From assembly GCA_951213105.1 (NCBI GenBank), contig OX578146.1, positions 51,243,275 through 51,307,274 on the forward strand: a DNA stretch of 64,000 bases. Direction: 5' to 3'. A model generated the notes under the pieces. The model had not been told where the DNA came from, did no database searches, and worked only from the letters and a program-made list of their open reading frames with translations. Positions 21,441 to 33,935 of this stretch are shown one piece after another (the first letter of the stretch is position 1; each line of letters starts with the position of its first letter). The position numbers and the translations under genes are program-made. Source of the DNA: Amaurobius ferox (taxonomy: Eukaryota > Arthropoda > Arachnida > Araneae > Amaurobiidae).

Positions 21441-23124
21441 AAATGCCGCATTATGTAGCATGTTTTGTCAACATCACATTTTTTAAATAGAAAAATGTAA
21501 GAAAGAAAAGGTAAATGAATATTAAATTTCAGTAATTGGTAAATGAAAAAAAAAATAGTTACTTGGTCATTCTACCACTACTTTGAACTAATATCCTGGT
21601 TATAACGATTCTTGAACAATAGTCAACCAAGATGAAAAAAACTATAAATTATTTTCATTTTTTAATTTTCCCAGGAACAAATCTCATAATGTAAATAGTA
21701 TCACTCAAAGGGAACGGATAATTTCTTCTATCGTGAGTAGATACTAACACATTACTGTGTGTCGAGTAGAATCCTCAAACACTCACCCAAATCAGTATAG
21801 ACACGACGATCGCGATTAACTGGTTGCTGATCTCCAATATGAAAAAGTCGTACGCTACAAGCTATTGTTATCCTCCATAACATAATCGATCAGATCTCTA
21901 TCGCTATTGCGGAACCAAATCCTATCCCTGTATCAAAATTCGAAAGTGAATCTACCTGTCGACACTCATCGCAACAACAAACACTCGAAATAAGCTTACT
22001 TATCCCTTTAGCAGAGACCATAAGCGAGCGCACTTCCAAAACTAATCGCTCCCACCATTACTTTATTACCGCCCAGCAGAGGATATCAAAACGTGCAACA
22101 TCCCCTTGTAAATCCCCACTCTTCCCTCTAATCAGCGTGCAGACGATCTTTGAAGCTTGGCATGCTCCCATATACAGAGGAACAACAAAAATTAAAAAAT
22201 GGTCCCTGCATCACTGAGTCACTCTTTTTGTGAGTATGGGGTGGGGGGAAGTGGGCCCTTTGTCTTTTGGGGGTGGAGTAGGGTGCAATCATTCGATATT
22301 CGGCAAAGGGTGAGTAGAAGACTCATAATAGGTGCCTGAGGGTTTTATTTACTGTCACTGTGGTGTAATGGATTTAGGGATAATTTATAGGGCTCGTATA
22401 ATAAAATATGTGTTTGCTGCTAGACTTAGATTCGATTATGGTGCGCTTCTCGTCTCTGATGAGCATTAACTTATGAAATAATTTAATATTTTATTTCTGT
22501 AATCATTTTTGAAGTCAATTAAATAAGGATTGGAGTAACTTGGTGACAAACTCAGACTGCTATGATCGAACATCTTTAACATTGAAGAGTGTAATTAAAT
22601 TCTGCTAATTTGTATTTTTAAAGAAGGTACTTGCTCTTTTCAGTCTCCACCCCCCCGCCAGTGGAAAATCTTTCTTGTGAGCGAGGGGTTTTAATTATGG
22701 TTATTACCGTGATAAAAATCAATCTTAATCACTGAGAGTCTGTTGTATTTATTAATTATGCATTTCATTTATAACAGTGGTGGCTCGTGACTTCAGGAAT
22801 GGGTGAAACAGATTCAGTAACGGGATTCCCCCCTCACCCTTAACAACGAAGATTATCAAAAGACATCACACTACTGGCACAAGTGTTATCAAATATTATC
22901 TAAAAATAGCCATACGAATCTAATTAATTCGTCAAATAATAATAATAATAATAAGCTATTCAACCGATAACTTTTAGTTATAATAATAATAATAATATAA
23001 TAGCCTATTCAGCCGATAACTTTAAATAAAGCAGCACTTATCTTGCATCACCTCACGAGCGGCAGCTGATTTATAACATAACTGGAAAGTGTACCCAATT
23101 GTGCCCGAGATTTAGAGCAGGGAC
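21441..23124. other. Unassigned spacer
   Basis: No gene seen. A weak tRNA-like segment at 22360-22445 has an A-box-like TGGTGTAATGG but a poor B box. TAA microsatellites at 22937-22996. A CAGTGGTGGCTCGTGA motif at 22779 resembles a TIR end, but no partner was found. Confidence 0.35.
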
Positions 23125-23451
23125 TTAATGAATCCATTCATTAAACTTTTTGAAATACGATAGGGCTGATAGAGAAATGAATCCATACAGTAAATTACAA
23201 CATCGATTACAAAATAAATTAAAAATTATCGAACGTTTGCAGATTTCTATAGAAACCTGACATTTGCAGGTCTCTTTCTTGGTGACGAAAAAGGCTGTTT
23301 CTTGACCGGTCGGCAATATTACTTTATGTTTTATATTGCTCTTAAAAGTTATTTTAGTTTCATTACATTGACAGCAGTTGGAGCTAGAGCCCTGTGCGGG
23401 TCTGGCTTGACCCAACCAGTATCCGCAACAAAGAAAATAGTCGACCCGCAA
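23125..23451 (-). CDS. Unrecognised 108-codon ORF with a cysteine-patterned segment
   Basis: The frame reads NCCQCNETKITF, then PTGQETAFFVTKKETCKCQ before a weaker C-terminus. The CC-x-C start and C-K-C end about 35 residues apart recall the last part of C-terminal cystine-knot domains, but the central cysteine of those domains is absent. A CAG/GTTTCT after the CKC motif could be a splice donor; an acceptor with a good pyrimidine tract is not evident. The upstream side runs into a GACCC-rich repeat. It may be one exon of a host gene, a relic, or chance. Confidence 0.2.
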   Translation of the reverse strand: MRVDYFLCCGYWLGQARPAQGSSSNCCQCNETKITFKSNIKHKVILPTGQETAFFVTKKETCKCQVSIEICKRSIIFNLFCNRCCNLLYGFISLSALSYFKKFNEWIH

Positions 23452-23510
23452 CAGAGAAAAATGTCGACCCTAAATTAAACCCGAACCTACAACGAATACC
23501 CGACCCACGA
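23390..23510 (+). repeat. GACCC-rich short repeat patch
   Basis: Recurring GACCCGCAAC, GACCCTAA, CCGACCCACGACCC and related words over about 120 bp, with outliers GACCCGCAGC near 23700. It resembles diverged simple repeats. Confidence 0.5.
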
Positions 23511-24041
23511 CCCATTGTATTTTAAAATCCTATTCAGTAGGTTTTAAATCTCTAACGTATATGTACAATTTTCTGCTATTTGCAGTTCGTAACCCCCCGT
23601 TTACGCATTTATCCAATTACTCTCATAAAATTATGTGATAAGGTATAGCTTTTAGAAATAATTTTTACGGGTAAATCCGCAGCATGAAAAGTAAAGGAAA
23701 TCCGACCCGCAGCTTGAATAATAAAGGAAACTGGGTACGTAAAGATACCTATAATAGTTTTGGTTTTAGCAACGTGCAATAGATGGCGCTATCAATCAAA
23801 ATTAATCGTTGTATTGAGATAGTGAAAATTTCGACTATTAAATTAATAAATTTTAATTCAATATACCTCTGTGCCAAATTCGTGGCTGTGGCTCGATTAG
23901 ATTTTCCGCTACTCAATCAACAAACAGACAGATAAATATCTTATTTTATTATTATAAAAAAAAAAAAATACCGAATTTTGCAAAACTGATTTTTCTTACA
24001 TATTAATGATATTGGAGTGAAAATTTTAATAACGTTATCAA

Positions 24042-24170
24042 AATCTGATGTGAAAAACACATGACTTTCCCCCCACACAAAATTTTAACTTTATTTCTTT
24101 AGCAGCAAAATGACAATGTTCAAGATTCACGAAACGAAATTTTTGGAGTTGAATTGCCCATTAAGATTTG
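24042..24170 (-). mobile_element. Family A start fragment
   Basis: AATCTGATGTGAAAAACACA then TGACTTTCCCCCC is the non-hairpin end of A, followed by ATTTTAACTTTATTTCTTTA and CAAGATTCACG as in other A copies. It fades out after about 130 bp. Confidence 0.6.
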
Positions 24171-24696
24171 AATTTTAAAGATGACAGCATATAAAACTAT
24201 TTCGGGGTAGAGGAGAGTCGTGTACCCTGGAACACAACACACCTTGGTACATCTTAAATTTTAAAATCAGGGTTCAGATTCAAATCTTGTTATTTTATGC
24301 ACTACTAAATGGTCCTCCTATGCATTTACTGCTGTGTTTTGAAAACTCTACTTTTATTAGTTAATAATTCATCAAACTATTTTAGTTTTTATAGCTGTCA
24401 AAAAACTTTTATGTAAATTTTGTAGACAGTAACACAGTGGGACTAGAATTTAATTTATTTAAATAAAACTGCATTTCAAAGAAATAGGCATGTTTATCTT
24501 GAAACTGAGTGTAAAATGGTCATTGTATAATTAAACATAAAAGCACGGGAGCCTTCAGGAAGAATCTGGCCAATTGGGGCACTTTAGGACACATGATAGT
24601 CGGGCATCTTCGTAACCTACACTTACACTACCCAGACTCACCCGAAAGTTTAGAGTAGCAAATAGACGGCCGGGAGAAATTTATTAAAATCAGGAA

Positions 24697-24872
24697 CCTT
24701 TGTGATCTTGTTGTTGTTGAGACCCAGACCGTTTGACCTGCCAGAAAGGTGTAAGGTAACTGTTTGGACGGCCGAGAAGTGCCACCCAATTTAGACCGGA
24801 ACCCAGTGGAGGAGGCATCCACAGCGACCGTACCCTCCTACGGTACGGTCGTTGGCCCCTTTGTGATCTTGT
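24697..24872 (-). mobile_element. SINE with deleted 5S head, 15-bp target duplication
   Basis: Identical 15-bp flanks CCTTTGTGATCTTGT at 24697-24711 and 24858-24872 define a 146-bp insert. On the minus strand it starts GGCCAACGACCGTACCGT, the first bases of a 5S rRNA gene, then jumps straight into the SINE body at AGGAGGGTACGGTC and ends in the usual GTCTGGGTCTCAACAACAAC tail. The rest of the 5S, the tRNA-like part and half the body are absent. Apparently the deletion preceded or accompanied insertion, since the duplication is intact. Confidence 0.85.
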
Positions 24873-26344
24873 GGAATTGTTCTTTGCAGCGACTGTTGTA
24901 TATAGTGATCTTAACTTGCTGTAAAAGTTTGATGCAAGCCTTTGTTTTCAAGAAACCTCTAAATTTTTCATCTATTAAAATGCCCTCCCCCCTCAAATTT
25001 TCCGTTGTAAGTTTAATATATGGGCTTTATATAAAACTGTCTCTGCCTAAATGCAAAGTTTGTAGCGTTAATTATTTAAATTGCACAATATAACCAAAAA
25101 ATATCTCCAAAACGTTGACAATGTCTTATTTAATAGTATAGATTTATTGAAGACACTGCCCGATGGTGTCCCACAAGATGGAGCATCTTGGGGGCACTGG
25201 AAGGGTTCTAACAAATATGTTTATTAACTATATATAAGACATTTGAAATAGATTATATTTTTATCTTATTCAGAAATGTTTAATGTATATGAGGTAAGTG
25301 TTTGGCTAAGATAGAATTATAAAAACATATTTATAAGAATCAAAACTAAAAATTTTACAAAGTGCCCCACTTTCCCCTACTAAATTTGCACGTCGCGCAA
25401 ATTTAACATGACAGTTAGAAAAAATGCTAGCGAAAAAATATTGTCTATTATTAAACTCTTTTAATTATTATAACTGACATTTCATAATATAAACCTTGTG
25501 GCTTGGGTTCAAATCAATATATTCTTAACATTCAAAATATTTCTTTTTCTTATGTAATAAATTATTTAACTTATCATTAATTATTATGGGAAAGAAAATT
25601 TTTCTGTTATCACACACACACACATATATATATATATAATAAAAAAAAGTTTGAAAGTCCAATGAAAGAAAAGTGAGAAGCTGTAACTCGAAAAACCTAA
25701 CTTTCTAACGAGGCTTACAAAATAAAAGAATAAATGAGCAAATCTTCATGCAAATGGAAGAAAATACAAATTTCGAATCATCAAGTCAAAGAAAATCATC
25801 AAACATCAATGGTATGGAATCGATAAAAGAAAAACAGACGAAATCCAAGCATAAACGCTATACACGTGGACAAGGTCTAGGGCTAAATCATGGATTTGTT
25901 CACTTCTTCAAAACTTTTTCTCAAATCCAAGTGTCTTATAGAAGCAAACACAAAAATGTATGTTTCTGAAGAAATAGATAGATAATATCTATAAACTATT
26001 TCTACTTGGACAACATACATAAAGAAGAAAAATAAAAGGAAAAAAAGATACCTGGAATCTAACTCAACAAATACATGAACCTGTCGATCTCGGGAACCCA
26101 GAATGAAGAGACCAGTGTTGCCATTCACAAAGAAAAGAGATATGATCTACCGTTGCCATTCATAAGAAATAAATAACAGTCATGCGAAAAGACAAGTATA
26201 AGAGATAATATACAATCAAGAGGGGCAATAATAGAAAGGCTAATGTGTAAGTGGATGTAAAAATAAAATATAATTAAAGCAAGAGTATGGAGATGTCAGG
26301 CTTATATATAAAACACCATGAATAGAATTCATGAAAATCCAGCT
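24873..26344. other. Unassigned AT-rich spacer
   Basis: No gene or defined repeat found. CA/TA microsatellite at 25613-25638. Confidence 0.4.
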
Positions 26345-28160
26345 AATCTAAATTTTTTATCAATACCATTTACAAAATAAGAGGGATATTTATATAAATT
26401 GCTGGTAGTTTTTAGATTATCAATATGTATACCATGAAATTTTTTATCAGATAATCTATAAAAGCTGATTAAGTATAATATTTCTAAACAATAGAATCGA
26501 GTTGCAGGAATTAAATGGTAAGATTTTATTAATGTTAAAATTAAAAAAGTCTTTTTAACACTTTACAACAAAGTTGAAAAGTGTTTATGACTTTGTTCAT
26601 TCTATCTGTCTGTCTGTCTGTCTGTCCGTTAGCACGATAACTGCCGTAAAAATGACTTAATCAAAATGAAATTTTAGTATGTTGTTCAGACGGTCTGTAG
26701 AACCTATGGGAATATAAATGAATAATATCACCCAATTAGTTTTGGATTGAACCCGGGTCGAAAAAATGAAATACATTGAGCCCTATGGGACCTAATTTTT
26801 CAAACATTTTTTAAGCGGATTTAAAATTCACAAATTTCTTCGAAAATTTTAGGTAATATTCAAATTGTTCCATAAAATATATAAAAAAAAATTCAGCGAA
26901 ATATATTCAGTAGTTTTTTAAATAAAAATTAAAATAATAATTACCCTTCTTATATGAAACGATCACGTGACCATGATATGAAACGATCACATGACCCACT
27001 TCAAAATGATATATGGCATCCATCTTGTTTCAAAATCGTGATTTTTTTAAGTTCTTTTTAATTCATATTGAGTGTTGTATCCGTCCTAAAACTACTTTAT
27101 TTTTGCTTAAATTCTGTGCATCTACATACTGAAACAACGCAATGACAATATATTTGAGTTTAAATGCTTATCTAAATTTGATTATTTCTACAACTAAGCC
27201 TATTTTTCACCTATGTAAAATGTAAACAGCAAAATATATAGAATGAGTTGTATTAGAATTCCTGTATTTTTTTAACACAAAATAATTTAGTCCATGGAGT
27301 CTGCATGGCTGATATGAATGAAATATTAATTGATTTCATAAAGAGAAGGACGATTTTTTTCGATGAAATTTCAAGCATAGAGTTTAATTTTTTGTAGCTC
27401 CATGGTCTTAGACAAAATGTTTAAATAAAATAAATTATTATAGTATTGTGATGAATGACATGAATGGGGGAATTATTTATGAATGAAATGTTGCTTTTAT
27501 AGAGAGATCCAGGCGTGTTATTTTTTCTATGACGTCATTTGAATTAATTTCAGTTGTTTTCGATGAAGTTTTCAAATATAATAAATTATCGTAGTATTAT
27601 GATAATTCTAAAACTATTACCGAGGAATGTATAACATTTTAGAGATGTTTAAACCAGGCAATTTATATTTCAATGCCGTCATTTGAATGAAGTTCATTTT
27701 TTTCGATGAAGGTTTAAGTTTTCAAATATAATAAATTAATGCAGTATTGTGATAAGTTTTTCAAAATATTACCGAGGAATGTATTGCATTTTAGACTTGT
27801 TTAAATAAAATTGCATTGAAGTTGGAAAGTGTTTCATAATCAATGCTTTAAGCATGATTGATCTTTCTTGTTTATCATATAAATTAGTAACAATTCTATT
27901 AAAAGGTTCAATAATAAGATTTAAATCCAAAAAAATTAATATTTTTACTAATAGTAGCTTCATTAGGAATTAATTCCAAATTGTCAGGATAGAAATCTGT
28001 ATCTGTGACACAATTTTCTGTATATACTAAGCAAATCAGATCATCAACATATCTGTATAATGTATAATCTATTGATGTTAAAGGCTGTTCATAATGATAA
28101 AGATATAAATTTGCTAAAATACTGCTACTGCAGTCACCCTGTGGCCACCCTGTGGTATAT
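26345..28160 (-). pseudogene. Reverse-transcriptase pseudogene split by element C3
   Basis: Read on the minus strand from about 28150, the frame gives PQGDCSSSILANLYLYHYE, then LYRYVDDLICLVY (the YVDD catalytic box), then a tail FYPDNLELIPNEATISKN, a one-base frameshift in a T-run, and LDLNLIIEPFNRIVTNLYDK at about 27872. Family C DNA (26555-27871) interrupts it there. Beyond C the same protein resumes: DFFNFNINKILPFNSCN, then after a second frameshift ISFYRLSDKKFHGIHIDN, fading near 26345. The PQG and YVDD boxes are standard for reverse transcriptases of retroelements. I cannot say which clade; the upstream finger region is missing. Confidence 0.75.
26555..27871 (-). mobile_element. Family C element C3, without nested B
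   Basis: The left end is a hairpin (AACACTTTACAAC and GTTGAAAAGTGTT) followed by a GTCTGTCTGTCTGTCTGTCC tract; the right end is AAGTGTTTCATAATCAATGC, AGCATGATTG and ATCTTTCTTG. It is 1.3 kb, against 2.1 kb for C1 and C2, which carry B. It interrupts the RT frame. The TGACGTCATT block occurs two to three times, showing internal duplication. Non-coding. Confidence 0.75.
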
Positions 28161-28330
28161 ATATAATGATTATCTATATATTATAAAAATAAAGATATAA
28201 ATTATGATAAAGATATAAATAATGATAAAAATATAAATTAATGATAAAGATATAAATTAGCTAACATACTGCTACTGCAGTCACCCTGTGGTATACCCTG
28301 TGGCCACCCTGTGGTATATATATAATGATT
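28110..28330 (+). repeat. Duplicated CACCCTGTGG / ACTGCTACTGCAGTCACC segment
   Basis: TACTGCTACTGCAGTCACCC occurs at about 28122 and 28268, each followed by CTGTGG-type motifs and an ATATATATAATGATTA stretch. The segment codes the PQGDCSSS box of the RT on the minus strand; the outer copy reads GIPQGDCSSSMLANLY. Between them is an AAAGATATAAAT-rich repeat (28180-28255). Confidence 0.8.
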
Positions 28331-28889
28331 ATATAGATATTATTATTTAATGATTATCAAAACTTTTATTATCAGGCACAGAGCTGTTACAATCTTTCCC
28401 GGAAACCTGACGTCACATTCGTCTTTTCCTCTGGTCCAATCATAACTTATCTCACTTTACAAAGGCGGATCTAGTGGAATGATTAATAGCCGAAGCAGCA
28501 AAAATTGCTGTAACAAATATCTCTATGTGTAACACGAATTATATTGACAGATTTCTCGAGTAATTTCAGTGAATGATGTAATTTCAGTGATACAGGAATT
28601 CAAACCTCTCCACTTTAAAGTAATCTTCTTTGATTTATAATAATGAGATTATGAAGTTTTCGATAATCATATGAGAACCCAACATTTTCGCAACTTTTAT
28701 TGATTTATTGATTTATTTTTGCCTCTTCCATTTTTTGAATTATAGTATATTAAAAGAAGAAAGTTTAAAAAGAATCATTGTCAGGAAAATAAGGTATTCT
28801 GTTGTAAATAAATAATTCTTGTACAATGAAAGGATAATTATTATTTTATTGTTGGCTAACAAATTTGGCATCCATGCTTTTACCGAAAA

Positions 28890-30220
28890 ATTTTTGAAGC
28901 ATCTAATTCTACAGATCTACTACAGATATAGCTTAGATGATGACTGATAAAGATTCAGCATCGAATTTCGATTATGACTAAAGATTTCCATTCTTTTCCA
29001 TTTTCTATTCAAAAATTTTCCTTTTCTTTGAAACATCTATTTTTTTTTTCAAATTTAGCTATAAATATAGCTTAGATGATATCTGATATGTATTCAGTAT
29101 TTAATTTCGAAAGAGGTATCAAAGAGGTTCACTAAGAATTTCCACTTCCGCTTAAAAATATTCATTGAAACATCTATTTCTTAGGATTGGTCACAACTAG
29201 AACTTAGATAGTGACTAATATGAGTTCAACTTTAAATTCTGGATCTGGGGTGACTCACAGAGGATTTCCACATCCGATTATGAAAATGTCACTTTCTATT
29301 AAAAAATATTCATTTTCCTTATAAAATCTATTTTTCAGGGTCGGCTATAGAAATAACTTAAATGACATCTGATGTGGATTCAACATCAAATTTTGTAGGG
29401 GATCAGAAGCTTCAGTTTCACTAAAGTTTTACACTTCTTGTTTATTCCTTCTTATTTATTCTTGTTCCAGCCACTGCCAAAACTGCCGCCGTGTTCATGC
29501 GGAGTACGATCACGTTAAACATGTGGGTCCGAAAGTCCTTCAGAGAGGTTGGTGGTAGGGGAAGGAGGGTACGGTCCCTGTGGATGGCTCCCCCACTGGG
29601 TTCCGGTCTAAATTGGGTGGCACTTCCCGACCGTCCAAACAGTTACCTTACACCTTTCTGGTAGGTCGGACGGTCTGGGTTTCAACAACAACAACTTCTT
29701 GTTTATTCTACTTCTTTTTCAAAATTTTTTATTAGGACAGGGTAGAGCTTAGATGATGACGAATATGGACATAGCATCAAATTGTAGAGCAGGGTTCTGG
29801 GGGTTTATTAAGAATTTGCACTCCGTTTTTTTTTCTCCATTCCAGTTCAAAATTTTTCAATTTCATTAAAATATCTATTTTTAAGAATCGGCTATAGATT
29901 GAGCTTAGATGATGACTTATATGCATTTAGATTGAAATTTCTGAGGAGTAGGGGAATTCACCAAGGACTTTCGGTTCAAAAATTGTCCGTGAAACCTGTA
30001 TTTCTTTTCTTTTATTTATTTTTTCTTTTCAAAAATGGCTATAAGTAGAACTTAAATGATGACTGATATGCATTTATCATTACATTCTACTGCGAATTTA
30101 CGTCACTAAGAATTTACACGTCTATTTTTTTTTTTTTTTTTCCCCTACTTCAAAGTACCCACCCCTGCTTAAAAATATTCATTAGATACTTGTTTTACAC
30201 GTAATTTTTAAAGACGAAAC
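28890..30220 (+). repeat. About 165-bp diverged tandem repeat, hosting a SINE
   Basis: About seven units with ATAGCTTAGATGATGACTGA, a TTCAGCATCGAATTT-like block, a CACTAAGAATTTCCACTTC block and GAAACATCTATTT. Units differ by many changes and indels. The SINE at 29448-29693 interrupts one unit. The same repeat is present on the opposite strand at 36170-36520. Confidence 0.75.
29433..29708 (+). mobile_element. SINE truncated inside the B box, 15-bp target duplication
   Basis: Flanks ACTTCTTGTTTATTC at 29433-29447 and 29694-29708 are identical. The insert matches the SINE body from GTTCCAGCCACTGCCAAAAC to GGTCTGGGTTTCAACAACAA. The tRNA A box and most of the B box are missing; 17 unrelated bases (29448-29464) precede the recognisable part. 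Body sequence is very close to the full copy at 712-1001. Confidence 0.85.
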
Positions 30221-30337
30221 GAATAAAACAAACTACATTACTCGACTTACTTAAGTTGAAATGCTTTCGATATATTTTAGAAATTTTGAGGATATGGCGA
30301 CGTTTTAAAATGTTGCCCATTGAAAAACAACAATGAT

Positions 30338-30580
30338 CAATCATGCATAACCCTTTGATTATGAAACAATTTCCAACTGAAATGCAATTTTATTTAAAGA
30401 TCTCTAAAATGCGATACATTCAGCGCTGATATATTTTAAATTATCACAGTACTACAGTAATCTATTATATTTGTAAACTTAAAACTTCAATGAGAAAAAT
30501 GAACTTTATTCAAATGACGTCATCAAAATATAAATCATCTGGCTCTCTATGTAAAAGCAATGAATATAAATGAATATAAA
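30338..30580 (+). mobile_element. Family C start fragment
   Basis: CAATGATCAATCATGCATAA, GATTATGAAACAATTTCCAA and CTGAAATGCAATTTTATTTA match the start of C1. It continues through AAATGACGTCATCAAAATAT and stops near 30580. Confidence 0.65.
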
Positions 30581-30599
30581 TATAAGCAATGAAACACTA

Positions 30600-31018
30600 A
30601 ACATCTATTTAGCATGGATATATCAATGAGATAAGAATACTATATAAATTAAAAAGTTATTAAATCTTATCAATTGCATAACAGTCTCCATAAACATTAA
30701 ATTTGCATTTTAAAAATCAAAAATCAAAATTAAAAAAAAAAGTTTTCCCAGAAAGTGTCAAAATTTTCATTCCTCAATTGTATTTTGTTAACAAAAAAAA
30801 AAAATGTTTCCTGAAAATGGCTAAATTTTCATTCCTCAATCCTTGTTTCGGACTTACGAGCTTTTTCCCCGCCATCTCTAGATATATAATGGTTATTGCT
30901 AATATAATTTTTAACACAATTTTTTTCATAATTTTTTTTCATTTAAAAAAAAAAAAAAAATTGTGGACTCTTCTCTTTGGTATAAACGTATCGATAGGTC
31001 AAAAATTCAAAAATTCAA

Positions 31019-31074
<56 letters not shown>

Positions 31075-31560
31075 TAACGTATTTGGTTGATAAGAAATTT
31101 ATGACCTTTGTTGTGGAAAAAGCATATGAGTCAGATAGGCTTTTGAGATGTTAACAAAACGAAAACCTTGAACATCTATTAAATTTAGCACGGATGTCAT
31201 TGGGGCAAAAAAAAATATAAATTAAGAAAAGTTGTTATTTATTTAACTTATCAATTCAACTTATTAATATACTCCATAAAAATTAAATTTGCATTTTGAA
31301 AATAAAAAATTAAAAAGTTAAAAAAAAGTTCACTTGAAAGTGTCAATATTTTCATTCCTCAATAATACTTCAAAATCCTTGTTTCTGACTTATGAGCTTT
31401 TTCCCGCCAATTCTAGATATTTAATGATTATTGCTGATATAATGTTTAACACAAATATTTTCAGAATTTTTTTTCGTTTGGCAAAACACAAAAAAAAAAC
31501 CCGAAAAATCGGGAGCATTTCTCTTTGATCTAAATGTCCCGAAAATCAATATACATCTAG
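30600..31560 (+). repeat. About 560-bp tandem duplication with poly-A tracts
   Basis: Blocks AACATCTATT, ACTCCATAAA, AAATTTGCATTTT, AAAGTGTCAA, ATTTTCATTCCTCAAT, GAGCTTTTTCCC and GATATAATG appear in the same order at 30600-31010 and 31160-31545. A 47-base A-run lies at about 31023-31070. The short lysine-rich ORF over it is a product of the run. Confidence 0.7.
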
Positions 31561-33935
31561 CGTTCATTAGATTGAAATAATCGTACCAAATTTCGTTCGA
31601 TTTGCATCCAGGGTTACTCATAACATGTAGAATGTTCTATGAAATTCAGAGAGTCGGATCTCTCCCCTACTCTTCCACCTTATTAAAATTCGAAGGCCTT
31701 ATTAAAATTCGAAGCAGTCGCGAAGAGCACGTTACTGAATACTTTCAATAACTCAGTTGCTGTTTGTTTGTATCTGATTTCCGTTTCCTCTAGAACGTAA
31801 ACTATCCAAACGCTGAATGACTTAACAAAGACGCTTGTTGACGTAAAAAAACAATTGGGGAAGGATGTAGTAAGAATATACACACGCATTGCCTGCTCTC
31901 TTCCTTCCTAAAACTGACTCGTCAATAATGATGCATTTAACATAAATGACGCGATAATAATGTTTTGATACAAATAGTGAAAGTAAATATTTGTGTAATA
32001 CTATTGATCCACCCGAAAACGTTAAGAAAGTAAAGAAAAAAAAGCATCATCATTTAAAAAAATCTGATGTGGGCAGCACATGACTTTCCTTATATAATGC
32101 ACTGAATTTACTTCTTTAACGGTGAAAAAGTGGTGAAAAAAATTCACGGTCTGTAACGTTAAATTGTAAATTTGGCGCTTTTCCGGATAACAACATGTAA
32201 AACTATTTTGTATCCAATTAACTTATATTTTACGCAACTCTGAATTATCAATTATCAATATTGATAGCATCCTCGATAAGCAATATAGTCCATATATTTA
32301 AATATTTTAATAATAAATTCGTCAATTAGGCGTCATTTTTGCAATTTTGACGATATTTTCTTCAATGTGAGGCAAAATATCACCAAGTTGGCGATATTTA
32401 GAAGAGCATTTCGTATATAATAAAAGGTATGCCCATTATATGACTAAATTAAAAATTTGCAAAACATTGCATCTCATTTGGCGACATTTTTATCAATTTG
32501 GTGACATTTTTATCAATTTGTTAATATTTTTATCAATTTGTCAGCAGTTTTTCCAATTGGCAACATTTAAAAAAGTCGCCAAGTTGCCGATATACCGCCA
32601 AAATTCATCCCCAGAATTCCGCCAAGCGCTATAGACGGAGAAAATAGGTTATTCTTATGTTTTTTTTACAAAATCTTGAATTTTCATCAGTTAGTTGTCA
32701 GTTTCATTGATTTAGCGTCATTTTTATCAATTTGGCGACATTTTTTTTATCAGTTTGGCGACATTTTCATCAATTTGGCGACATTTACAGAAGTCGTCAA
32801 GATGGCGATATTCCGCCAAATTCGTGGCAAAAATTTCGTCAAGCGTTATGGTCGGAGAAATAGGTTATTTTTATAGTAGATAAACGACTAATGGCGTCCA
32901 AATACAAAACTGTTACCCAAAGTATTTTCTCTTATAGTAAATTCTTATATTCTTTCCAAGATATTGAATTTTCATCAATTAGTCTTCATTTTCATTGATT
33001 TAGCGTCACTTTTATCAATTTGGTGACATTTTTATCAATTTGACAATATTTTCGTCAATTTGGCAACATTTAAAAAACTCGCCATGTTGGCGATATTCTG
33101 CCAAATTCGTCGCCAAAGTTTCGCCAAAAATTGTGGATGCAGAAATACGTTATTCGTATAGTAGATAAACTACTAATGACTACAAATGAGAATGCTATTA
33201 CCCAAAGTGCCTTCTTTCGTGAATGAAACGAGCTAGATCTACGAGAATGATGATAATAAATTTATCCCATAATATTACATATGAAAAGGGAACAGACTTC
33301 ATAATAGTTATTACTTTTTATGAATTTTATGTGATTTTTTGATAAATTTATTTGAAAAATGTACCATATCTCGAGAACGGTTCATGCTAACGTTCTACAG
33401 TTTCTGTCAATCGTTTTCTAATGAAAAATTACATAAGAAATTATTATTTACGTAACTTTATTGAATGTTTTAAATTTAGGTTGGTTCTGAACATCGATGG
33501 CATGTAAAAACAATCGGTTTTCAGTATTCACTGATTGTGATTTTTGTACCAAATTTTGTTCAAATCGCTTCATTCGTTCGTGAGATATCGTCTCCAAAGA
33601 CTATCTCTCTCTCTCTCGCTCTCTCTCTCTCTCTCACACACACAGAACCATCACCTCAGAAACGTCTGATTCGTGTTCAGGGATGCTTGAAACGTGCTTT
33701 CCCGTCGAAAACTCGAATTAGAATTTTGGACCCCCTTGCAATACTTTCCTTATACATTGATACTTTTTATGAATTTTATGTGATTTTTTGATAAATTTAT
33801 TTGAAAAATGTACCATATCTCGAGAACGGTTCATGCTAACGTTCTACAGTTTCTGTCAATCGTTTTCTAATGAAAAATTACATAAGAAATTATGATTTAC
33901 GTAACTTTATTAAATGTTTTAAATTTAGGTTGGTT

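Noticed and set aside
22360..22445. tRNA-like sequence with an A-box-like TGGTGTAATGG
   Set aside because: The B box (AGATTCGATTA) is weak, and no SINE body or target duplication was found.
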